48,498 nucleotides of DNA from a virus: positions 1 through 48,498 of IMG/VR virus record IMGVR_UViG_3300050821_002711. One strand, 5' to 3'. The translations under genes and the position numbers were made by a program. Below, in pieces: positions 39,835-46,204 of the stretch. The notes under the pieces were generated by a model, which was not told the origin of the DNA, did no database searches, and saw only the letters and a list, made by a program, of their open reading frames with translations. Each line of letters opens with the position of its first letter. The stretch's first letter is position 1.

Positions 39835-40321
39835 GCGGGGCCGTCCATGCGTAGAGGATGAAATCCTCACGTCGGGTGCCGAATTCCGACAGGACGGCTT
39901 CTGCGCGCCAACCGAGACCTTCGAGCCAGCGGCGCACGTCCTGTCTGGACGCCAGCGCCCGGCACTCGGCCCGGTGAAACCCCCACTTGGGAGCCATCGG
40001 CATAATATCGCGCAAAATTCGTCTTGTCATTCCCTTCACGACTAGGGGCCAATCGTCGCCGCCAAAGGCGAAAACCCCGGCGCAGGTGGGCGTCATCCGG
40101 TGAAAGCCGAACGCCGCTGCGGGCTTGCTCGAACCTGTTGGGCAGGCGAGCCAGATTTCGGCGTTCGCGCCGATCAGGTCGCGCTCGATCTTGTAGGGAT
40201 CGGCGCGGCCCCTGACAGCGTTCAGCTCCAAGATGTCTGCGCGGCGCAAGCGGCCCATGAGGTCGTAGAGCGACTTCCTGGCGGCCCAGGAACTCACGTC
40301 GAGCTTGACGATATCAGTCAC
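39767..40321 (-). CDS. gp13-like (DUF2833-type) protein
   Basis: A 184-residue protein of acetyltransferase-like fold: AEIWLACPTGSSKPAAAFGFHRM and HRAECRALASRQDVRRWLEGLGWRAEAVLSEFGTRREDFILYAW. The last motif is the T7 gp13 family pattern. The final 25 residues overlap the next gene and look non-conserved. Start GTG at 40321 overlaps the tail nozzle stop. Two GNAT-like proteins side by side suggest an old duplication or two distinct virion factors. Confidence 0.7.
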   Translation of the reverse strand: MTDIVKLDVSSWAARKSLYDLMGRLRRADILELNAVRGRADPYKIERDLIGANAEIWLACPTGSSKPAAAFGFHRMTPTCAGVFAFGGDDWPLVVKGMTRRILRDIMPMAPKWGFHRAECRALASRQDVRRWLEGLGWRAEAVLSEFGTRREDFILYAWTAPHEAHPDNQREHQGLRSLSSCDA

Positions 40322-41765
40322 TCGTCAGCTCTTTGTAGTGGATGAACAGCTTGTCGAAGGTGGCGGCGTTGGCTTCGCCCGTGTGCGTCAACCGCATCTG
40401 GATGTGGGTTCCAGTGCCTGAGATCGGGATGCGCCCGCCCATCATCGTCGGGCCGTTGACCACCGCGATCGTGTCCCATTGCGGCGCGGTCATCAGCGTC
40501 ACGTCGAAGCACGCTTCGACGGTCCAGGTGCCCGTGCAGATCATGTCGAAGCCCTGATACTCCTTGAAGGTCGCGGGCTTGTCGAAGGCCAGAAACGGGA
40601 ACACCAGGCGGACCTGGGTCGCGGGGTCGTAAGTCGGGTTCCCAGAACCGCCAAAGAGGTATGTCTGGCCGGTCGTGTCTGCGAGCACGACCCAGCTTTG
40701 AATGTTGCAGGCCCAGCGTGTCTGGAAACCGGGAACGTATTTCGACCAGGCCGAGATGTTCGGGCTCGGGTAAGCGCTGAGCACGAAAATCTCGTTGGCG
40801 AAGATCATCCAAAAGCGCCCGGTGCGCGTTTCTAGCACCGCTTGGCCGTCCGCCATGTAAGGCAGGCCGTTTTGCGCGAACATGTTCTGGATCACCGGAT
40901 CGAGCGGCGAACCCACGTCGGCGACAGCGGCGGTCAGCGACAGGTCGCGGGCGCGCAGCGAGCGAATTCCATGCGAGCCAAGAAAGAAAACGTCGTTGGC
41001 GACGAACATCCGCGCGCTTCTGGCGGCGAGGCAACCGGCGTCGCGCAAAGTCTGAAAATACTGATTGAGCGACGGGTCGGGATCGAGAAACCAAAGCTGG
41101 CAAGACAGGTTCGAGAACAGCGCCATCTTGTCGTAGTAGACTTCCATCGACACAAGGTTGTCGCTGTCGGCGTCGTTCGAGCCGATGTCGATGAAGCCCG
41201 AGCCATTGTGCGCGACGTTGCCCTCGCCGTCCGGCGGCGGGTCTTGCCAGATCAGGGGATTGCCGACTGCCGAAAATCGCAGATAGCGGCTCCCCACGGC
41301 GTACATCTTCGTTTTATAAAAACGCACGAACGAATAGGCTGAGCCCCACATGAGATTGTCAGTGACCTGAATTCCGTTGAAATAGTGATAAAAGGCTCCG
41401 TTGTTGCCGGAGAAAACCGCATAGATTTGACCGTTGGCGACATCGTAGGAGACCATTTCGGTCAGGGTCACGCCAGCGGGCGCGGCGATGTAAATCTGCG
41501 AAGGCCCATTCGAGATGGGGATGGTCGTTCCGGGCGGATGCGCTCCACTGACGACATGCGTGTAGGGCCAGCCGTTGAGCGCGCAAAGCCCGATCGAGCC
41601 AGCCGGAAGAACGCCCCATTTGACGAACTCCGAGCGCTTCTCGATCTCCGCGCCGGGCGTGATGTGACCGTCTTGCAGCAAGCGATAGGTGCCCGCTGGC
41701 GCAGTCGCGACCGACTTGCGCAAGTCCATTCCGGCTTTGCTGTCTTCGATCGCGAAGTAAGCCAT
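40314..41765 (-). CDS. Tail tubular protein B / tail nozzle (gp12-like)
   Basis: A 483-residue beta-rich protein. LCALNGWPYTHVVSG, YAVFSGNNGAFYHYFNG, MYAVGSRYLRFSAVGNPLIWQDP, FIDIGSNDADSDNLVSMEVYYDKMALFSNLSCQLWFLDPDP and DVFFLGSHGIRSL form the propeller-like repeats of podoviral tail nozzle proteins. It is shorter than T7 gp12 (about 790) and closer to P22 gp10-type nozzles. It lies after the head-tail adaptor as expected. Confidence 0.8.
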   Translation of the reverse strand: MAYFAIEDSKAGMDLRKSVATAPAGTYRLLQDGHITPGAEIEKRSEFVKWGVLPAGSIGLCALNGWPYTHVVSGAHPPGTTIPISNGPSQIYIAAPAGVTLTEMVSYDVANGQIYAVFSGNNGAFYHYFNGIQVTDNLMWGSAYSFVRFYKTKMYAVGSRYLRFSAVGNPLIWQDPPPDGEGNVAHNGSGFIDIGSNDADSDNLVSMEVYYDKMALFSNLSCQLWFLDPDPSLNQYFQTLRDAGCLAARSARMFVANDVFFLGSHGIRSLRARDLSLTAAVADVGSPLDPVIQNMFAQNGLPYMADGQAVLETRTGRFWMIFANEIFVLSAYPSPNISAWSKYVPGFQTRWACNIQSWVVLADTTGQTYLFGGSGNPTYDPATQVRLVFPFLAFDKPATFKEYQGFDMICTGTWTVEACFDVTLMTAPQWDTIAVVNGPTMMGGRIPISGTGTHIQMRLTHTGEANAATFDKLFIHYKELTSD

Positions 41766-42037
41766 CAGATCACGACGCCCCGCTTGCGCAGCCGCGAACG
41801 TGTCTGCGGATCAGGGTAGCGCCCCCGGTGGAGCGCGCGGGTGTGCTGGATCACTGGGACAGGAATTCCAATCCGCTGCGACAAAACTTTGGGCGGGTAG
41901 TTGTTCAGGCAGATGTAAGCGATCTGCTCTTCGGTGAGCTTGAACACCCTGGCGGTCGATTTCTTGTAGGTCAGCACGCCTTCGGGCGTCAGCAGGTTGC
42001 GCTCGCCGAAGCCGGGGATGTTGTCGCGTCGGCTCAT
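41765..42037 (-). CDS. Small protein with HTH-like segment
   Basis: A 90-residue basic protein with KLTEEQIAYICLNNYPPKVLSQRIGIPVPVIQHTRALHRGRY, which resembles a helix-turn-helix. It sits in the tail operon with TGATG and ATGA overlaps to both neighbours. Small HTH proteins in this place are known from podoviruses; role unknown. Confidence 0.65.
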   Translation of the reverse strand: MSRRDNIPGFGERNLLTPEGVLTYKKSTARVFKLTEEQIAYICLNNYPPKVLSQRIGIPVPVIQHTRALHRGRYPDPQTRSRLRKRGVVI

Positions 42038-42246
42038 GCGAGCCCATCGATAATTTCGAGGATTTCGTCGTCGCCGAGAACGAGCCAGGCGCGATCGTGA
42101 AACGCATGGACGGCGAAAGCCGCCCTGGCGTGATCGAGGTTTTGCGCCTTATCGCGGCACGTCGGCCAAAGCAGTTCGATGTCGATGCGGCGAAGTCGGG
42201 CGTACCACAACCCGAAAAGCCAGCGGATCATCGCGCCCATCGCCAT
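42034..42246 (-). CDS. Small conserved-type tail operon protein
   Basis: A 70-residue protein (MAMGAMIRWLFGLWYARLRRIDIELLWPTCRDKAQNLDHARAAFAVHAFHD in blocks). The LWYARLRRIDI--LWP-C and DHARAAFA-HAF motifs are ones I associate with small late proteins of alphaproteobacterial phages. ATG at 42246 lies 2 nt after the upstream stop; a TTG at 42252 is the alternative. Function unknown. Confidence 0.65.
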   Translation of the reverse strand: MAMGAMIRWLFGLWYARLRRIDIELLWPTCRDKAQNLDHARAAFAVHAFHDRAWLVLGDDEILEIIDGLA

Positions 42247-42248
42247 TC

Positions 42249-43013
42249 TCAACTCATCGGGATGTAATCGAGATAAGGCACGGCGCGCTTCTGCCCGTAG
42301 ATCGGCCCCATGTTGCCGCCGTCACGCGACAGCGAAACCATGCGGCGCTTGATCGCTCCACAGTTGGCGATCAGACGCCGCTGGTATTGCTGCGCCTTCT
42401 GAAGCTTGAGCGCCGCGCCCTCGCTCTTCTGGTCGGCGAGGATTTCAGCCGCCGCGAACAAAACGAGAAGCGTCGCGTCCAAGACACAGACATCGGTGTC
42501 TACGTTGAGCTGGTTGAGCGGCGCTTGGCCCTGAAGGCGCAGACTGAAGGGATAATTCTCGGGAGGTATCGGCCAGACCTCGAACTGCGACGCCGGGTCC
42601 GTCATCTGCGTGTCTGGATCGTATTGCGGGACGTTGCGCCAGCGCCGAGGCGGCCATTGCTGCACCAGCTCGCCGCCCATCGTGGCGTAAATGTCTGGGG
42701 TGATGCCGTAGGTTAAGGGCACCCAATTGACGCCCTGCGGCCACCAGATTTCAGTGAGGCTGTCGAACGGCAGGCTGGCGGGATAATCGTAATACCGTTG
42801 ACCGGCGACCATCGGCAGGTCTTCGTAGTAGACCAGATGCGGCCAGATGATGAGGTTCCATTGCTCACGCTGGGTCCGGTTCAGGGCGTAGTTGTAAAAA
42901 GGGGTCGAGCTGGTCGTCTGCGCCGGGTTGAGCGACTGACGGGTTTCCGCCAGCAGCTCGTAGCGCAGTTCCGACAGCGGGACGCCAACCCGCATCTGAA
43001 ACAGGCCCGGCAT
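42249..43013 (-). CDS. Tail tubular protein A / head-tail adaptor (gp11-like)
   Basis: A 254-residue protein: LSELRYELLAETRQSLNPAQ at the N-terminus, AQRYYDYPASLPFDSLTEIWW and FEVWPIPPENYPFSLRLQG, then a helical C-terminus with LLVLFAAAEILADQKSEGAALKLQKAQQYQRRLI. This is the pattern of podoviral gatekeeper proteins that connect portal and nozzle. Position between capsid and nozzle genes fits. Confidence 0.8.
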   Translation of the reverse strand: MPGLFQMRVGVPLSELRYELLAETRQSLNPAQTTSSTPFYNYALNRTQREQWNLIIWPHLVYYEDLPMVAGQRYYDYPASLPFDSLTEIWWPQGVNWVPLTYGITPDIYATMGGELVQQWPPRRWRNVPQYDPDTQMTDPASQFEVWPIPPENYPFSLRLQGQAPLNQLNVDTDVCVLDATLLVLFAAAEILADQKSEGAALKLQKAQQYQRRLIANCGAIKRRMVSLSRDGGNMGPIYGQKRAVPYLDYIPMS

Positions 43014-43016
43014 GGC

Positions 43017-43445
43017 TTATATCGCCTCACTCTGACGAGCGCCCTCGCGCTTGCCTTTAGCGCCGGGCTTTTCCTGCAAGGGGATGATCGGCAGGCTCGA
43101 ACTAGCCTTGGCGTTGGCGATCTCGGGCGGGAACTCGGGCTCTTCGCCCTCCACATACCAATCGATGTTCGGGCTCCCGCCTGGGTAGACATGCTCGACG
43201 GCTTCGCGCCCGTAGACAGTCGCCATCCGGTTCTTCTCGACGCTGCCAGCGCTGCGCGGAACAAGCCCGCAGACTTCAACGTCGAAAATATTGGTGTCGC
43301 CGTGAAGATGCCTGAGTATGGGGATTTCGGGGTAGGGAACCGGCCTGCTCTTACCGCGCACGACGATCGTGCCGGGGTCGCCGCCAACCTGAATTCTGCA
43401 CGTCACGATGTGCTGAGCCATCGGGCCTTTGCTCTCTCGGGCCAT
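43017..43445 (-). CDS. Hypothetical virion protein after the capsid gene
   Basis: A 142-residue beta-rich protein (QHIVTCRIQVGGDPGTIVVRGKSRPVPYPEIPIL; SVEKNRMATVYGREAVEHVYPG) with a charged C-terminal tail. GAAGGGA precedes the ATG at 43445. Directly downstream of the major capsid gene, so a decoration or head-completion protein is plausible. Confidence 0.65.
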   Translation of the reverse strand: MARESKGPMAQHIVTCRIQVGGDPGTIVVRGKSRPVPYPEIPILRHLHGDTNIFDVEVCGLVPRSAGSVEKNRMATVYGREAVEHVYPGGSPNIDWYVEGEEPEFPPEIANAKASSSLPIIPLQEKPGAKGKREGARQSEAI

Positions 43446-43503
43446 TGTGTTCCCTTCTCGTGGTGGAGCGCGCAGGTCAGCCCTGCGCGCGTGTCGCGTT
43501 GGA

Positions 43504-44568
43504 TCACGCGATGTCGTAGACACCCGACGAATTCATCTGGGTCGTGATCATCTGCCCGGTCGAAGTGATCGAGCGATACATCACGAACTGGTTGGCGGGC
43601 CTGGCGGGGGTGTGATCCTTCCGCCATTCGTCCTCCATCGCCATCAAGATGATCGCTTTGGGGTCGAACCAGTAGAGCCGCTTCGAGAAGCCCAGATCGT
43701 CGAGCGTCGGGTCGTATTGCAGCTTCGCGCCGCCCGGCAGGGTCATGTCGCCGACGCTCATGTCCTGAGTGCCGGAGAAGCCGGTCATGCTGTAGAAGCC
43801 GTTGGCGCGGCGCTCTTTCGTCACCTCGTCGATGAAGTCGGAGCCCGCGAGCGCCACGGTCGGCTTGCCGCCGAAGCGGATGAGTTGCAGGTATTCTTTC
43901 TGCAACGCAGACAGGACCGCGCCGCCATCGGTGACATCGCCGACGATCGCGCCGCCAGACGCCGCTGTGAGCGCCCGGTTGCGCCACCAGGGATTGGTGG
44001 TTCGGGTGAGCCCGCCGCAAGTCCCGGTCGTCGGGTCGTCAACGATGATCGACTGCATCCCGGCGAGCGCCTTGGCGTCCGCTGTGCCGTCGCCCCACAA
44101 GAGCCCGTTCATGCCCCTGGCGTACTGCTCGCCAAGGTCGAAGAGCTTGCTCTCCAAGAGGTTGACGAGCACCGTCATCTCGCGCTTCGAGTGCTCGGTC
44201 GTGCGTTCGCCGTTTGTGTCTACGACGCTGATCCCATCGACCTTCAGCTCGGTGTGGGTGAGCGTCAAACCGATGTGATGTTCACGCCAGGGGAAGTTGA
44301 CCCGAAGGTTGGTCGCAGGCGTGTAGAAAACGACCGTGTCGTTGGTGTTGTAGCCTTGCACAGTCGATGCAGCGGTCCCGTCGCCATAGGTGCCGCGCAC
44401 CGCCAGCGAAATGTTCCCCTTGCCGCCGGGGAAGGGCTTCTTTCTATCCTCCATGAGTTTGAGCAACGGACGATCTTGCAGGGACTGCTCGAACATTCCG
44501 CCTTTGTTGAAATAAAAGTCGAGTGCAGAGTTCGCGATGTTTGCGATTTCGTTCGCGGTGAAGGGCAT
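43504..44568 (-). CDS. Major capsid protein
   Basis: A 354-residue protein with features of HK97-fold capsid proteins: N-terminal ANEIANIANSALDFYFNKG, GNISLAVRGTYGDG, a spine helix region (REMTVLVNLLESKLFDLGEQYARGMNGLLWGDGTAD) and late PANQFVMYRSITSTGQMITTQMNSSGVYDI. It directly follows the scaffold gene (12-nt gap). It forms the T=7-type icosahedral shell in related podoviruses; triangulation here is inference. Confidence 0.85.
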   Translation of the reverse strand: MPFTANEIANIANSALDFYFNKGGMFEQSLQDRPLLKLMEDRKKPFPGGKGNISLAVRGTYGDGTAASTVQGYNTNDTVVFYTPATNLRVNFPWREHHIGLTLTHTELKVDGISVVDTNGERTTEHSKREMTVLVNLLESKLFDLGEQYARGMNGLLWGDGTADAKALAGMQSIIVDDPTTGTCGGLTRTTNPWWRNRALTAASGGAIVGDVTDGGAVLSALQKEYLQLIRFGGKPTVALAGSDFIDEVTKERRANGFYSMTGFSGTQDMSVGDMTLPGGAKLQYDPTLDDLGFSKRLYWFDPKAIILMAMEDEWRKDHTPARPANQFVMYRSITSTGQMITTQMNSSGVYDIA

Positions 44569-44580
44569 GAGAGCGCGCCA

Positions 44581-45681
44581 TCAGTTGGCCGCGCGCTGTG
44601 CTCGCTCCAACCCCAGCATAGCCGCTTCCATCAGTGTCTTCGGCTCTGGGCGCGCGCCAGCGGCGGTTCGGCCAATGCTGCTCGGCGTTTGCCTCGTGGG
44701 CCTCGGCGCAGGCGCGAACTCCCGGAGCGTGTTGGTTGCGCGCTCGTAGGCTTCTTTCGCGATCTCGACGGCGTGTTCAGGAGATTGGGGTGTGCCCCGC
44801 TCATTGATCACGGCCCAAAGGAATTGCCGAACGGTTGCTTCCTTGCGGCCATAATCCGGGTCTGACGTGCGGACTTGGTTTTCCCAGGCGGTGACTGCCT
44901 GTTCGACCGAACGCGACAAATCCGCGCCGTTTTGGCGCTGGTGCTGGACTTGCTGCTGTTGAGTGAGCCTCGACGCGTTTTGCTCTGCGAGGGCTCTCGC
45001 ATAGCGTTCGCGCGACAACGCCGCACCCGCTTCCGCTGTCATCTGCCCCCGCGCGACCGACTGTTGGATGTCGTTCGGCAGGGTCAGGCCAAGAGCTTCG
45101 GTAGCGAGCTGAACGTAGGGGCCGACGCCTTCGAGAAAGGCTCGAAAGTTGCCCGCACGCATTGCCGCCGCCAGATCGAGCGTGAGCTGAAAATCCTCCT
45201 TCGCGATGTCGTGCGTTTGGAGGTAAGTCTTCAGGGAACGCGAAATCTGGGCTTCGGCGTCCAAACCCTTGACTTGCTCGCGGAGCGCGAAACGCTCGTT
45301 GAGCAACTTGCGGATACGCTTGGCCGCCTTCGGCGTCGATTGAGCGAGTTCTTCCTCGGTCGGGTCTTTTTCCAGATCGGGGTCGGCCTCGCCCGGCTCG
45401 CCATCTTTCTTGGCTTCCGAACCTGGCTCATTCGAGGGGGGCGGTTCCTCTCCCAGCTTCAGCGTGTCTTCGCTGTCTTTCAGCTCGGGGAGAGCTTTCT
45501 CGACAGCTTGGAGCAGCGTTTCGCGGGTTTCGCCCTTCTCGCTCGACGAAGGCGAGGCTTTTGCGTCGGGGCCAGCAGGTGTTGAAGACGGGGTCGGCGC
45601 TGCGCTCGTGTCTGCGGGCGTAGAGCTGGCGGAACTCGACGAGGTTCCAGTGTCTGGGTGGTCGGGGGTCTCCCCAGCCAT
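44581..45681 (-). CDS. Scaffolding protein
   Basis: A 366-residue protein with a Ser/Thr/Pro-rich acidic N-terminus, long charged coiled-coil (TPKAAKRIRKLLNERFALREQVKGLDAEAQISRSL) and helical C-terminal half (LTQQQQVQHQRQNGADLSRSVEQAVTAWE; EHAVEIAKEAYERATNTLREF). This composition and its position between portal and capsid genes are diagnostic of phage scaffolds, which guide procapsid assembly and then exit. Confidence 0.82.
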   Translation of the reverse strand: MAGETPDHPDTGTSSSSASSTPADTSAAPTPSSTPAGPDAKASPSSSEKGETRETLLQAVEKALPELKDSEDTLKLGEEPPPSNEPGSEAKKDGEPGEADPDLEKDPTEEELAQSTPKAAKRIRKLLNERFALREQVKGLDAEAQISRSLKTYLQTHDIAKEDFQLTLDLAAAMRAGNFRAFLEGVGPYVQLATEALGLTLPNDIQQSVARGQMTAEAGAALSRERYARALAEQNASRLTQQQQVQHQRQNGADLSRSVEQAVTAWENQVRTSDPDYGRKEATVRQFLWAVINERGTPQSPEHAVEIAKEAYERATNTLREFAPAPRPTRQTPSSIGRTAAGARPEPKTLMEAAMLGLERAQRAAN

Positions 45682-45793
45682 TTACGTCGCGTCTCCAACG
45701 GCGATGTTGGCCGTTGTCTGGAATGTCTACTGCAAGGAACAACAAACTGTAAAGTGCGTTATCTAGGGGGGATCGTCTCAAAAGGAGACCGAA

Positions 45794-46003
45794 ATGCCCA
45801 ACCCAGACCCGCGCCAGAACCCGCGCCACCCGCTCGGCGGCGTCAGTTCAGAACTCAATCCGACACGCGATCACGTCCAGGGCGAGCCGGAAGGCACGAC
45901 GCCGGACGCCAATCAGCACACGCGAACAGGGGGCGGAAGGACCGCGCCGCCGCCGCAAAACGAGCGCGATCCCTACTTTTACGATCCGACGCTCAGACCC
46001 TAA
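45794..46003 (+). CDS. Small Pro/Asn-rich protein, opposite strand in late operon
   Basis: A 69-residue polar protein (MPNPDPRQNPRHPLGGVSSELNPTRDH ... ERDPYFYDPTLRP). It has a near-perfect AAAGGAGA 6 nt before its ATG. It lies alone on the plus strand between the minus-strand scaffold and the 66-residue gene, overlapping the latter's 3' end by 11 nt. No family recognised. A disordered regulator or antisense-expressed factor is possible. Confidence 0.65.
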   Translation: MPNPDPRQNPRHPLGGVSSELNPTRDHVQGEPEGTTPDANQHTRTGGGRTAPPPQNERDPYFYDPTLRP

Positions 46004-46193
46004 GATCGGGCATATCGAACAGCGACGGGTCGATCTCTATACCGCCAGGCGGCACCGGGATCGGCCCGTCAGCTCCCGGCAATCGCGACGCCAAAGTCCC
46101 GTCAGACGAGGCAGGAAGCGTGACGCCGCCTTCTTTCGGGTCTGCGTGCGGATGCAGCCCAAAGCGCTGTTTCATCTGCTGAACAGTCATCAT
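45993..46193 (-). CDS. Small late protein between portal and scaffold
   Basis: A 66-residue protein (MMTVQQMKQRFGLHPHADPKEGG ... GGIEIDPSLFDMPDLRV). AGGGAG lies 7 nt before the ATG, 11 nt after the portal stop. Possibly a head assembly accessory. Function unknown. Confidence 0.65.
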   Translation of the reverse strand: MMTVQQMKQRFGLHPHADPKEGGVTLPASSDGTLASRLPGADGPIPVPPGGIEIDPSLFDMPDLRV

Positions 46194-46204
46194 CCCTGAA
46201 CTCC

